From: Cyclobacterium lianum
GTDB taxonomy: Bacteria; Bacteroidota; Bacteroidia; Cytophagales; Cyclobacteriaceae
Length of the DNA stretch: 64,000 nucleotides
Direction of reading: 5' to 3'
Assembly: GCF_900143075.1 (NCBI RefSeq)
Contig: NZ_FRCY01000007.1
Span: forward strand, 202,215 to 266,214
Below the pieces are notes generated by a model. That model did no database searches. It was not told the origin of the DNA and saw only the letters and a program-made list of their open reading frames with translations. Each line of letters opens with the position of its first letter. Position 1 is the stretch's first letter. Shown here one piece after another: positions 18,701-26,733 of this stretch. Both the position numbers and the translations under genes were made by a program.

Positions 18701-19700
18701 AGGATCCGGATTTGGCCAGAATTTCCGTTGAACTCAATAGCTTTTCATTTCTGAAAAGCTCCGCTTTAGTAGAGCGATTGATATAGGCTGCACCCAATAC
18801 GTCCCCGAGTTGCTTGAGCACATATTCATCCCTATGGGTTTGTTTCCATTCGGGTTGAGGGAGACAACTGCTGAGGGTATACAGTCCCAATAGTTTGTTT
18901 TCAGCAAAGATAGGTACCAGAATAAAAGACCTGACACCGTATTTTTTGGCAATGGTCTTTTCAAACGGGTGTAATCCGGATTCTTTTTCCAGATCACCTA
19001 CAGCACGGAACCTTGCGTTTGCCAATAGACTTAGAAAATTTTCCTGTCCTTCAAAGGAAAGAGACTGCTCTATTTTTACAGTTTCCGGCAGGGATTCCCG
19101 TTCCCATTCAAAAACACAGTCCAGCAATTTGATTTCTTTTTGTACAAGGAAAAAATTTGCTCTTTCTGCCTGCTGGGCGTGGGCGATCATCGACAGCGCT
19201 TTGAGAAAAACCTGATCCCACTCCTCATCGGAGGCATTCAGGAAACGGGTGGATACCCAGTTGATCATTCTTTCAAATTCTACCTTTCGGTGCAACAAGC
19301 TGGCGGCATCATCGCCATTTGCCAGGTCTGCCAACAGGGTCCCCTCTTCCTCAAAAGCTGCTTTTCGGTCAGATGAGATCGCATACTGCCCGGTAAACAG
19401 ACAAATCTTGCTTCCATCTGCCAATACCTTTCCATCCACCTGAACCCAAAGCGCAACTTTGCCTTCATACAGGTCCTGGATGTGCAGGGTTTCCTGAAAA
19501 TCATTGTCAAAATAATCCCGTATATTCCTGCGCAGATCAGCGTAATCGTTTAAAAACGAAGGCCAGGAGTTATTTTTGTCAGCTTGAAAAATCTGCCAGT
19601 CGCCCTCAGCAAAAATCACCTGATCTTTCTTAAAAACCAAAAGCAATTCATTTCCCTTTTCGGGTCGTTGGAATATGACTTTTTCGAACTCTTTGTTCAT
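15747..19700 (-). CDS. Large soluble hybrid histidine kinase (GAF, multiple PAS, HisKA, HATPase, receiver)
   Basis: 1317 residues without a signal peptide or membrane helix, so a cytoplasmic sensor. An N-terminal PAS-like region is followed by a GAF domain (about 140-320) and about five PAS/PAC units; PAC hallmarks such as YRWVEDKIRPV and VRYYTGIARDITKLKET are visible. The transmitter has the H-box FLSVMSHEIRTPMNAVIGLS with phospho-accepting His957, an N-box NLVSNAIKFTDKG, and G-boxes KDTGIGIA and GGTGLGLAIVKKL. The C-terminal receiver carries Asp1248 in VLLDLQMPEMDGFE and the conserved lysine in ISKPF. No cognate HPt or output regulator is adjacent, so the pathway is unknown; the signal is probably a small cytoplasmic molecule or redox state. 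Confidence 0.93.
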   Translation of the reverse strand: MNKEFEKVIFQRPEKGNELLLVFKKDQVIFAEGDWQIFQADKNNSWPSFLNDYADLRRNIRDYFDNDFQETLHIQDLYEGKVALWVQVDGKVLADGSKICLFTGQYAISSDRKAAFEEEGTLLADLANGDDAASLLHRKVEFERMINWVSTRFLNASDEEWDQVFLKALSMIAHAQQAERANFFLVQKEIKLLDCVFEWERESLPETVKIEQSLSFEGQENFLSLLANARFRAVGDLEKESGLHPFEKTIAKKYGVRSFILVPIFAENKLLGLYTLSSCLPQPEWKQTHRDEYVLKQLGDVLGAAYINRSTKAELFRNEKLLSSTEILAKSGSWRFNNSDRRIYFSRGINRIFQLEYEPGGMSIRNFLNLIRPEDRDAVKSKIQLAINKRKSVSGEFIFSNPNGKDKYIAYGVQVNQLTPQGNLEVFGFCNDITEKKTVERKLLFESQILAQVNEPIYVTDLNLNVVYMNQEAIFEGNPQQSGHGKISDFFQIINAVSDTFDGLARQADDTGIWVEEVQLLDNSTQVQPYEVSVKPIQNREGEKIGYSFLVRNLTSKIQREEMARKAKMIIENSPAVLFEVEPNQGFKLCYITENINQFGYRAEKLIRQGASLMDIIHPDDLAIFEKELMQPEKAQYSREYRLISADGSYRWVEDKIRPVVCPEGQVVMYEGLLQDVTERKNDRLEIEKIKNRYRVLASNIPHTNVFLIDKNLKYLVAEGSNFRYWGLDKEYFEGKSLKEVHTTTFEEVAPLMQEALDKKNTVSKILPYLNRIYELTASPIFNGNQLEYFLGIVRDISEEYKAKRELKRSEIKYRNLVEESTEIIFSITAQMELSYVSPNIKQFLGYETFEFTSGDFTDYLHPEDAQVFLDGEISHIRYFEDNPEFEFRLRHKKGHYRVFSSSGKVIKDEKGEVRYYTGIARDITKLKETQKELFKAKEKAESALNAKSQFLSVMSHEIRTPMNAVIGLSHLLLEDNPREDQLENLRTLQFSAENLLGLINDILDFNKIDSGKLILEKVPFEPKNLINRIIHSYAYQIRDKALEIIYEPDFDMPDLLIGDPVRIAQILNNLVSNAIKFTDKGYIKVSLDLVKQKDNWVTVRFTVKDTGIGIAASKVNSIFDAFTQASSDTTRKYGGTGLGLAIVKKLTRLFGTEIHLKSKLGEGSTFWFEVDFEKQDEIPPLSSKDEVEWNGKLEEKKILVAEDNQVNQVLLKKYLSKWGVGEIVFAANGKIALDHFIKNDFDLVLLDLQMPEMDGFEVARIIRKLDLLSKRNVPIIALTASSLLEVKEQLEASGMDDYISKPFTPENLYGKIIKYL

Positions 19701-19881
19701 CTTAAAAATAAATAACCGGTATTAATGATTGCCGACTCCCCCTCAGGTTTGCCGGCGATGTTTGCCTGATATAATTAAGGCATTAAGTTAATAACAAAAA
19801 TCAATTATTTCATTATTTTGTCCTAATAAAATCAAATTTCCTACAATAAACCGGGACGTAATCCCCAAAAATAAGGAACCT

Positions 19882-20124
19882 TTAGTTTTTGCCCAGTAGG
19901 GATGTCAGCTGCTCCATGTCTGCTTTTTTGACCAACTGATCGTCTACAACTGCCACCGGCCCTGTCTTGCAACAATCCATACACTTGGTTTTTACCAATT
20001 TAAATTTGCCTTTGTAAGGGGCCTCGTTAATGGTCCTCTTAATTTTGTCTGTAAAATCCCTTGCCCCATTTGCCTTACAATCCGATCCGGTACAGACGAA
20101 AATAAATTTCCTTCTTTTTTTCAT
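19882..20124 (-). CDS. Thioredoxin-like [2Fe-2S] ferredoxin domain protein
   Basis: 80 residues. The cysteine pattern CTGSDC (Cys11, Cys16) and CMDCCKTGP (Cys48, Cys51, Cys52) fits the C-x4-C ... C-x3-C ligands of thioredoxin-like 2Fe-2S ferredoxins, as in NuoE-type and (2Fe-2S) ferredoxin domain proteins, and FVCTGSDCKANGA is the classic start of the fold. A small cytoplasmic electron carrier or Fe-S sensor. It begins 11 bp after the DUF819 gene and is the last gene of that unit. Confidence 0.82.
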   Translation of the reverse strand: MKKRRKFIFVCTGSDCKANGARDFTDKIKRTINEAPYKGKFKLVKTKCMDCCKTGPVAVVDDQLVKKADMEQLTSLLGKN

Positions 20125-20135
20125 ACCATATCCGT

Positions 20136-21389
20136 TTAATTACCAAATGCCAGTCTCAACAATATTCCACAAATGTAAGCACCATAGGTACCAACCCCAT
20201 AACCCAAAACTGCCAGTAAAACCCCGACCGGCGCAAGTGCGGGGTGAAAGGCGGAAGCGACGATGGGAGCCGATGCTGCTCCACCCACATTTGCCTGAGA
20301 GCCTATGGCCACATAGAAAAATGGTGCCTTGATCAAAAAAGCAACCACAGACATGAACAGGATATGAAAAATCATCCAGATGAAACCTACCAGAAAGAAA
20401 ACCGGATTGTCAAGTACTGCTTTCAAGTCCATCTGCATGCCAATGGTAGCTACCAAAACATACAAAAGCACACTACCCATTCTCGATGCACCTACTCCTT
20501 CAAGCTTCCTGGCGCCGGTAAAAGAAAGTACCAAGCCGCCGGTAGTGGCCAACACCACGAGCCAAAAGAAACCAGAGTCAAGAGAATAGGGCTTTAAGCC
20601 AGGGTAGTGCTCTCCTATATAGCCTGCTATTGCATTCCCAAAAAAATGGGAAATTCCAGTCACCAGAAAACCAAGGCCCAGAATCGTCATGGTATCAGAA
20701 AGACTTGGAATTTTCATGATGCTCAACTGATATTTTTCAACTTTTTCCTTCAAAGAAGTAATGGCAGAGGTATCTGCTTTCAAAAGCCTGTCTGGCAGCT
20801 CAGGTTTTCCTGCCCAATACAGCAGGAAAGCCATCCATAAGTTAGCTACAATCACATCTACTGCAATCATTTGGCTGAAAAGTATCGGGCTGGCGCCAAA
20901 CACCTCCAGCATGGCCGTCTGATTGGCACTACCGCCTATCCAACTTCCGGCGATGGTCGCCAGGCCTCTCCAGGTTTCTTCCGCGCCCACACCTCCCAGT
21001 ACTCCAGGATACACCAATGCTACCAGATAAAGCGCTACAGGTCCGCCCAGGATAATACCTGAGGTACCGGTCAGAAACATGATCAGCGCTTTAGGGCCCA
21101 GTTTCAGTACGCTTTTCAAGTCTATACTCAGCGTAAGCAGCACCAGAGATGTGGGCAAGAGATACCTGGAGGCGACAAAATACAACTGGGAATCTGCACC
21201 AGGTATCAGGCCAAAGGTATTGAGTAAGGCGGGTAAGAAATAACACAACAATACCAGCGGAACAAAGCGATAAATTGCCTTGAATATGGGGTGGTTGCTT
21301 GATGCAGTATAAAACACCAATGCCAATATCCCCATCAGCAGACCAAAAACTACTGCGTCATTACTTATCCAGACATCTCCCAAAATCAC
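20136..21389 (-). CDS. DUF819 family multi-pass inner-membrane protein
   Basis: 417 residues, almost entirely hydrophobic, with about ten to eleven predicted transmembrane helices. Glycine-rich motifs WIGGSANQTAMLEVFG and SQANVGGAASAPIVASAFHP, placed in the two halves, are typical of DUF819 (YjcL-like) proteins and suggest two inverted halves as in ion-coupled carriers. Substrate unknown. GTG start at 21389 overlaps the stop of the NUDIX gene by four bases (GTGA), which argues for translational coupling. Confidence 0.85.
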   Translation of the reverse strand: MILGDVWISNDAVVFGLLMGILALVFYTASSNHPIFKAIYRFVPLVLLCYFLPALLNTFGLIPGADSQLYFVASRYLLPTSLVLLTLSIDLKSVLKLGPKALIMFLTGTSGIILGGPVALYLVALVYPGVLGGVGAEETWRGLATIAGSWIGGSANQTAMLEVFGASPILFSQMIAVDVIVANLWMAFLLYWAGKPELPDRLLKADTSAITSLKEKVEKYQLSIMKIPSLSDTMTILGLGFLVTGISHFFGNAIAGYIGEHYPGLKPYSLDSGFFWLVVLATTGGLVLSFTGARKLEGVGASRMGSVLLYVLVATIGMQMDLKAVLDNPVFFLVGFIWMIFHILFMSVVAFLIKAPFFYVAIGSQANVGGAASAPIVASAFHPALAPVGVLLAVLGYGVGTYGAYICGILLRLAFGN

Positions 21390-22021
21390 CTAATCTTTTT
21401 CCAAATGGTTAAAAATTCACTCAATATCATGGCCGTTGCCCCCCAGACTACTTCATTATTAATTTCATAGTAGGGTGCTTTGATGGTGGTTCCCCGGGTA
21501 TTTATTTCCAGTTGCTCCTTTTTGCCTTCCCTGTGGAGGAGCGTCTCCAAACTGCAAGGAACGAGGCGGTCTACCTCTCTGGGATCAATATTGAATACCG
21601 GTGTATCGCTTGTGTAGCCCACAAAAGGTCGGACCGAAAAATTACTCGGCGGAATATACAGATCTGAAAGTGCACCGATGATTGAGATAGATTTTCGGTC
21701 CACCCCGATTTCCTCTTCCGTCTCCCGCCTTGCCGTATAGCTGAGATCTGGATCTTCGGGATCCATCTTCCCTCCTGGAAGTGCGATTTGACCGCTGTGA
21801 ACACCTTCGTATATGGCCCTTTTGATGAACGGTATCATGATGCCCTCCGGTCCGGAACAAAACAGAAGCAGCACAGCACCCTTTCTTGCCTGCGCTGACC
21901 GGCCCTGGTCGAAACGCTCCTCTTCGAGCGGTATCGGTGCCATACGAACCTGTCCAGCCCTACCGGGAAGAGGCTGCTGCAAACCCGCCTCCAGCACTTT
22001 GATCAACTCAATAAACTCCAT
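21386..22021 (-). CDS. NUDIX hydrolase, coenzyme A pyrophosphatase-like
   Basis: 211 residues from the ATG at 22021. The NUDIX signature runs from LPGGKMDPEDPD to ARRETEEEIGV, preceded by the segment RKGAVLLLFC and followed by LSDLYIPPSNFSVRPFVGY, which is characteristic of NudL/CoA-pyrophosphatase enzymes that hydrolyse CoA to 4'-phosphopantetheine and 3',5'-ADP. A longer frame from a TTG at 22084 would translate straight through a strong hairpin (22044-22074) and is rejected. The stop overlaps the start of the DUF819 gene. Confidence 0.88.
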   Translation of the reverse strand: MEFIELIKVLEAGLQQPLPGRAGQVRMAPIPLEEERFDQGRSAQARKGAVLLLFCSGPEGIMIPFIKRAIYEGVHSGQIALPGGKMDPEDPDLSYTARRETEEEIGVDRKSISIIGALSDLYIPPSNFSVRPFVGYTSDTPVFNIDPREVDRLVPCSLETLLHREGKKEQLEINTRGTTIKAPYYEINNEVVWGATAMILSEFLTIWKKIR

Positions 22022-22043
22022 CGTTAATCGTTCATGGTGCGAA

Positions 22044-22074
22044 AAAAAGGCCTGAATAGCATTCAGGCCTTTTT
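22044..22074. terminator. Terminator-type hairpin upstream of the NUDIX gene
   Basis: Perfect 14-bp stem AAAAAGGCCTGAAT (22044-22057) / ATTCAGGCCTTTTT (22061-22074) with loop AGC and T-runs on both strands. It lies in the leader between the divergent NUDIX (start 22021, minus) and aceK (start 22243, plus) genes, where no gene ends. It may attenuate the minus-strand operon or insulate it from upstream transcription. Confidence 0.75.
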
Positions 22075-22242
22075 CACTTATCAAACCTATTAAACCTATT
22101 GGGTTATATTCATTAAATGAATAAACTCCATCGAAATTTAGAAAATAATATTACAAATCCAAAGGCTAAAAATTTTGCCGGAAAAATTTAATACATTAAT
22201 ATCCCTTTTGATTGTACAGAGATATTTCTAGTTGTCGTTTTT

Positions 22243-23970
22243 ATGCCGGACTCCTCCTTACTCGCAACCGCCCGTGTTATTCTGAAAGGGTATGAAGATT
22301 ACATTGCCGAATTTAACCGCCTCACGCTGGAGATACCTGCAAACTTTGTCCGGCGCGACTGGAAAAGACTACAGGAGAATCACAGACAAAGGCTGCGGCT
22401 ATACAAAAATCAGCTACAAAGCATTATACCTGTATGCGAGGAACATTTGGGCGAGAACCTCGCGTCTGAGCCAACATGGATCGCATTGAAATCCGAATAC
22501 CTGAATCTGATCAGCGGAAAAGGTGACCGGGAACTTGCTGCCACATTTTTCAATTCAGTATTTCGAAAAACCTTTCCCGCACCCACGATTGATGATGCGC
22601 TGATGTTTGTTGAAGCCCCTTTTGATGAAATCCCTGAAAAAATGGATGAAAGGCTCTACAATAACTATCCGGCGACGGGAAGCCTAAAAGACATATTCAG
22701 AAAAATCCTCGACGATTTTGATTTTGGAGTCCCCTATTTTCAGAAAGAAAAGGACATTGATCATCTCGTTCAAGGCGTGCAAGAGGTAATTCTGAGCCGC
22801 TACAGTGCCACTGCGGATACGACCACACAAGTGCTGAAGGATATTTTCTATCGCAATAAAGCAGCTTACCTGATCGGCAGGACATTTATAGGCAAGAAAT
22901 GGATGCCTTTCATCATCCCCTTCGTCCATAATGCGAAAGGGGTATTTGCCGATACGCTTATATTTGACCCCAATATAATGAGCAGTATTTTTAGCTATAC
23001 CCGTTCGTACTTCATGGTACATACCTCCACTCCCGCCCAGACCGTACTGTTTCTCAACTCTGTCATTCAACACAAGCGTCCTTACGAAATATACAATGCG
23101 ATCGGATTTAACAAACATGGTAAAACCGCTTTCTACAGGGACTTTACCAGGCATCTTAGGGAAAGCCATGACGATTTTGTAATTGCCCGCGGCATCAAGG
23201 GGATGGTGATGACCGTATTTACGCTTCCCTCCTACAATATAGTTTTTAAGTTGATCAAGGATCATTTCGACCCTCCAAAAAGCATGACCCGGCAGCAGGT
23301 AAAGGAAAAATACAAAATGGTAGGCTTGCATGACAGGGTGGGCAGAATGGCGGACACCCATGAATTTGAAAATTTTAGTTTGCCTTTAAACCGTATCTCA
23401 GCGGAGCTGATGAGCGAATTGAACAATACTGTCAGCTCTTTATTGGAAATACAGGGGAAAAACCTGGTTATCCGCCACCTTTATATCGAACGGAGACTGA
23501 CACCATTAAACCTTTATCTTGAAAAATGTAGCCTCGAAGCTGCCAGGAGCGCAGTAGACGACTATGCGAGGGCGATACTTCAGATGGCCCAGGCGAATTT
23601 TTTTCCCGGTGACATGATGACCAAAAATTTTGGTGTCACCCGGCAAAACAGGGTTATTTTCTACGATTACGATGAAATCGATTTCCTGACAAACATGAAT
23701 TTCAGAGTCAAACCCAAACCAGAAACCTACGATCAGATATACGCCTCAGAGCCCTGGTATGAGATCCATGAAAACGATGTTTTTCCGGAAGACTTCAAAC
23801 GCTTTATGATCGGAAGAGCTGATGTGAAAGCATACTTTATACAATCCAACCCAGAGCTTTTTGACCCTGTATACTGGCGTGAAATACAATCCAAAATCAT
23901 AAACGGCGAGTTGATCCACGCTTTTCCGTACCCGGAAAGTATGCGCTTCCGGCCCGACGAAAAGATTTGA
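22243..23970 (+). CDS. aceK: Isocitrate dehydrogenase kinase/phosphatase
   Basis: 575 residues, the normal AceK length. AceK reversibly phosphorylates isocitrate dehydrogenase and so diverts carbon into the glyoxylate shunt. Clear family motifs: GKTAFYRDF, the nucleotide-loop segment GIKGMVMTVFTLPSYNIVFK with the ATP-binding lysines after it, and the catalytic centre FFPGDMMTKNFGVT followed by FYDYDEIDF. The N-terminal regulatory half is divergent but present. aceA and aceB are not in this window, unlike the enterobacterial aceBAK order. Ends three bases before the convergent gamma-carbonic anhydrase gene. Confidence 0.96.
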   Translation: MPDSSLLATARVILKGYEDYIAEFNRLTLEIPANFVRRDWKRLQENHRQRLRLYKNQLQSIIPVCEEHLGENLASEPTWIALKSEYLNLISGKGDRELAATFFNSVFRKTFPAPTIDDALMFVEAPFDEIPEKMDERLYNNYPATGSLKDIFRKILDDFDFGVPYFQKEKDIDHLVQGVQEVILSRYSATADTTTQVLKDIFYRNKAAYLIGRTFIGKKWMPFIIPFVHNAKGVFADTLIFDPNIMSSIFSYTRSYFMVHTSTPAQTVLFLNSVIQHKRPYEIYNAIGFNKHGKTAFYRDFTRHLRESHDDFVIARGIKGMVMTVFTLPSYNIVFKLIKDHFDPPKSMTRQQVKEKYKMVGLHDRVGRMADTHEFENFSLPLNRISAELMSELNNTVSSLLEIQGKNLVIRHLYIERRLTPLNLYLEKCSLEAARSAVDDYARAILQMAQANFFPGDMMTKNFGVTRQNRVIFYDYDEIDFLTNMNFRVKPKPETYDQIYASEPWYEIHENDVFPEDFKRFMIGRADVKAYFIQSNPELFDPVYWREIQSKIINGELIHAFPYPESMRFRPDEKI

Positions 23971-23973
23971 CGG

Positions 23974-24486
23974 CTAGTCACTGTACCAGCTTGCATACTT
24001 GGGATAATTACCTGCGATTCTTGTGATGGCAGCCTCCATCTCCGGTCCGGTGGATTTTACCCTTTTGGCAGGCACTCCCGCATAAATGCTATCCTTTTCC
24101 ACCACAGTACCCGCCAATACCACTGCTCCTGCGGCAATGACAGCACCTTCCTGAACGATGGCATCATCCATGATGATCGCTCCCATTCCTATTAACACCC
24201 TGTCGGCAATGGTACAACCATGAACTATTGCCCTATGTGCAATAGATACCTCTGAACCGATATTCACCGGTGCCTTTTGGTAAGTGCAATGAATGATGGC
24301 ACCGTCCTGAATATTCGTTCTGTCTCCTATGCGGATATAATGAACATCTCCCCTTAAGACCGCATTGAACCAAACGGTGCATTCCTTTCCCATGATTACA
24401 TCACCCAAGACAGTAGCATTGTCTGCCAGCCAACAACCTTCCCCGAACTGAGGAAATTTATTCCCTACTTTTTTGATTAACGCCAT
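23974..24486 (-). CDS. Gamma-carbonic anhydrase family protein (left-handed beta-helix)
   Basis: 170 residues of hexapeptide repeats (for example TVLGDVIMGKECTV, AVIAAGAVVLAGTVVEKDS) that form a trimeric left-handed beta-helix, ending in YAGVPAKRVK. The three zinc-ligand histidines are in place: His66 (IIHCTY), His84 (SIAHRA) and His89 (IVHGC). YrdA/PaaY-type proteins with this pattern may hydrate CO2 or act on CoA thioesters; the sequence does not decide which. Convergent with aceK, promoter in the 150-bp AT-rich gap shared with the yceI-like gene. Confidence 0.93.
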   Translation of the reverse strand: MALIKKVGNKFPQFGEGCWLADNATVLGDVIMGKECTVWFNAVLRGDVHYIRIGDRTNIQDGAIIHCTYQKAPVNIGSEVSIAHRAIVHGCTIADRVLIGMGAIIMDDAIVQEGAVIAAGAVVLAGTVVEKDSIYAGVPAKRVKSTGPEMEAAITRIAGNYPKYASWYSD

Positions 24487-24639
24487 ATAAATGATTATCA
24501 GAATAATATTATTGTTTTAGGGTCTAAATCACAATTTCAAAAAATTTATTCTTTGAAATAATGAACCTTTTCCAATAATTACAGTTTAAGTGTTTATACA
24601 TACATTTTGAAACCAATCTTAATTAAACCATTATTATTT

Positions 24640-25362
24640 ATGAAAACAATTAAATTATCAGGATTTATGCTGACAGCTACTTTGCTGGCTTTTTCCTGCG
24701 GTCAAAGCACCGAAACAGTTGAAACATCAGAAGCAAAAGAAGTGGCAGCGGCTACCGGATCCACATTGACTCTGGATGCAAATTCAAGCAAAGTAAACTG
24801 GAGAGGGTACAAACCCACAGGCCAACATTACGGTGTCATCCCTGTGAGCGGAGGTGAAATATCTGTTGAAGGAGATGCCATTACGGCAGGAGAGTTTACC
24901 TTTGACATCACAGGCCTGGAAATCCACGACCTGGAGGAGGGAAGTGAAAACCACGGCAAGCTTTGGAACCACTTGCAGTCAGACGACTTCTTTGATGCGT
25001 CCAATCATCCACAGGCAAGTTTTGAAATCACGGAAATAACTCCGTACAACCAGGGGGACAAAGTAGAGAACCAGGAGCAGTTTGAATCTGAAAACACTCC
25101 CAAAAGTGCTTCCGAACTGGCTCCCTCCGCACCTACACATTGGATCAGTGGAAACCTGACCATGAGGGGCAATACCAAAAATATCAAATTCCCTGCCAGC
25201 GTATCCATGAATAATGGGACCATTACTGCTCAGGCTGGTTTCAATATTGACAGGACCGAATGGGGTCTTTCCTATGGAGACGAAGCTTCTGCAGTAGATA
25301 AGGCAAAAGACCAATTTATCTACAACACTGTAAGCGTAAATTTTGACATCAAAGCCAATTAA
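24640..25362 (+). CDS. YceI-domain lipoprotein
   Basis: 240 residues from the ATG at 24640 (a TTG at 24607 would add 11 residues before the signal peptide). The lipoprotein signal peptide MKTIKLSGFMLTATLLAFSC places the modified cysteine at residue 20. After a linker, the YceI beta-barrel begins with LDANSSKVNWRGYKPTGQHY and contains KLWNHLQSDDFFDASNHPQA and, near the end, DRTEWGLSYGDE. YceI barrels bind isoprenoid or fatty amphiphiles; the cargo here is unknown. An insertion of about 25 residues around residue 150 carries two PSA/ETPK-like acidic stretches. Followed by its own terminator. Confidence 0.9.
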   Translation: MKTIKLSGFMLTATLLAFSCGQSTETVETSEAKEVAAATGSTLTLDANSSKVNWRGYKPTGQHYGVIPVSGGEISVEGDAITAGEFTFDITGLEIHDLEEGSENHGKLWNHLQSDDFFDASNHPQASFEITEITPYNQGDKVENQEQFESENTPKSASELAPSAPTHWISGNLTMRGNTKNIKFPASVSMNNGTITAQAGFNIDRTEWGLSYGDEASAVDKAKDQFIYNTVSVNFDIKAN

Positions 25363-25390
25363 AAAAGCAGTAAGCATTTAAGTTGAACAG

Positions 25391-25417
25391 AAGGGGGCCT
25401 GAAGTCCCCTTTTTTAT
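25391..25417 (+). terminator. Intrinsic terminator after the YceI gene
   Basis: Stem AAGGGG (25391-25396) / CCCCTT (25406-25411) followed by a T-run. It lies just before the pabB start, so the TTG start at 25417 that would extend pabB backwards into this hairpin is not used. Confidence 0.7.
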
Positions 25418-25440
25418 TGCCTTTTTTCTATTTTTGCCCC

Positions 25441-26733
25441 ATGTTCAGAACTGAAAGTAGCATTTCTATACCGGTCAGCCCCGAGTGGGTCCACCAATTA
25501 CTTGATTGGGCCGATCAGCATTTCAGTTATTTCAGTTACCTCAACCCCAACGACATTGCCTATCCCATGGGTGCTTTTCCCCATGTCTTTTATGCGGGAA
25601 ATTTAACGGCCGACCTGGACCATTTGGATGATTTACCCAAGGAAAGGCCCAAAATTGGGATAGTTTCCTACGATCGGAAAAACCGATACGAAAATTTACA
25701 CAGTCAGAATCCTACCTGGCTGGAATGTCCCGAGACGGTGTTTTTCAGCCCGGAGATTACCATTCATCTTTCTGCCAATGAGGCAACCATCACCGCGGCG
25801 GACCCGGAAACCTGCGCCAGAGCCATCGCGGCCACTGGTACAAAGAGTCAAAACCCTTTGGGTACCTATACCCTTACAGCATCCCATGGGCCCAGGGCCT
25901 ACCAGAATACATTTGAAGAAATTCAGCAGCATATTCTTGACGGTGACATCTATGAGATGAATTTTTGCATGGGTTTTCACGGCAAACTCTCCTACTGCGA
26001 TCCTGTGAGGTTTTACCTGCAGCTCAGCAGCCATTCGCCCATGCCCTTCAGCGCGCTGGTGAAAGCAAAAGACCTTTTTTTGTGCTGCGCGTCTCCGGAA
26101 AGGTTTTTGAAAAAGCAAGGCCTGAAATTGGTCAGCCAGCCCATTAAAGGCAGTACCAGAAGGGGAAAAAGTCCTGAAGAAGATGCCATGCTGAGGCAAT
26201 CCCTGCTTGACAGTGAAAAGGAAAGGGCCGAAAACCTCATGATCGTCGACCTGATGCGCAATGACCTGTCCAGACTGGCAAAAACCGGTACGGTCTCTGT
26301 GCCAGAATTGTTCGGCATTTACTCCTTCCGGCAGATTACCCAGATGATCTCAACTGTAGCATGCCAATTGCCCAAAGACACAGGCTTTCAGGAAATCATT
26401 TCCAAAACTTTTCCTATGGGAAGCATGACCGGCGCTCCTAAAATAAGGTGTATGGAGCTGATTGAAAAGTATGAAACCTTTAAAAGGGGTTGGTTTTCGG
26501 GATGTCTGGTGCGCCTGGAAGCCTCCGGTGATTTTGATTCCTGTGTTATCATCCGAAGCATGATACTGAACCGGGCCCGGAACATCTTTTATTTCGGTGT
26601 TGGCAGTGCGATTACTGCTGACGCCAACGCGATAGACGAATATCAGGAATGCCAATTGAAAGCTTCCACCATCATACAGACATTAAATCATTTTTATCAA
26701 CAAAAAACTGATCCCGTAAAATGGCCAAACTAA
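25441..26733 (+). CDS. pabB: Aminodeoxychorismate synthase component I (chorismate-binding enzyme)
   Basis: 430 residues from the ATG at 25441. The C-terminal chorismate-binding domain is complete: QPIKGSTRRGKSPEEDA with the lysine that forms the covalent intermediate in PabB-type enzymes, ENLMIVDLMRNDLSRL, and GSMTGAPKIRCMELIEKYE. PIKGS rather than PIAGT favours PabB (folate pathway) over TrpE. No glutaminase partner (pabA/trpG) is beside it, so it must be supplied from elsewhere. Overlaps gdhA by 13 bp, so the two genes are probably co-transcribed. Confidence 0.88.
   Translation: MFRTESSISIPVSPEWVHQLLDWADQHFSYFSYLNPNDIAYPMGAFPHVFYAGNLTADLDHLDDLPKERPKIGIVSYDRKNRYENLHSQNPTWLECPETVFFSPEITIHLSANEATITAADPETCARAIAATGTKSQNPLGTYTLTASHGPRAYQNTFEEIQQHILDGDIYEMNFCMGFHGKLSYCDPVRFYLQLSSHSPMPFSALVKAKDLFLCCASPERFLKKQGLKLVSQPIKGSTRRGKSPEEDAMLRQSLLDSEKERAENLMIVDLMRNDLSRLAKTGTVSVPELFGIYSFRQITQMISTVACQLPKDTGFQEIISKTFPMGSMTGAPKIRCMELIEKYETFKRGWFSGCLVRLEASGDFDSCVIIRSMILNRARNIFYFGVGSAITADANAIDEYQECQLKASTIIQTLNHFYQQKTDPVKWPN

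Noticed and set aside
22022..22084. Extended N-terminus of the NUDIX protein from a TTG at 22084
   Set aside because: It would be encoded by a perfect terminator-type hairpin; the ATG at 22021 gives a family-like start.
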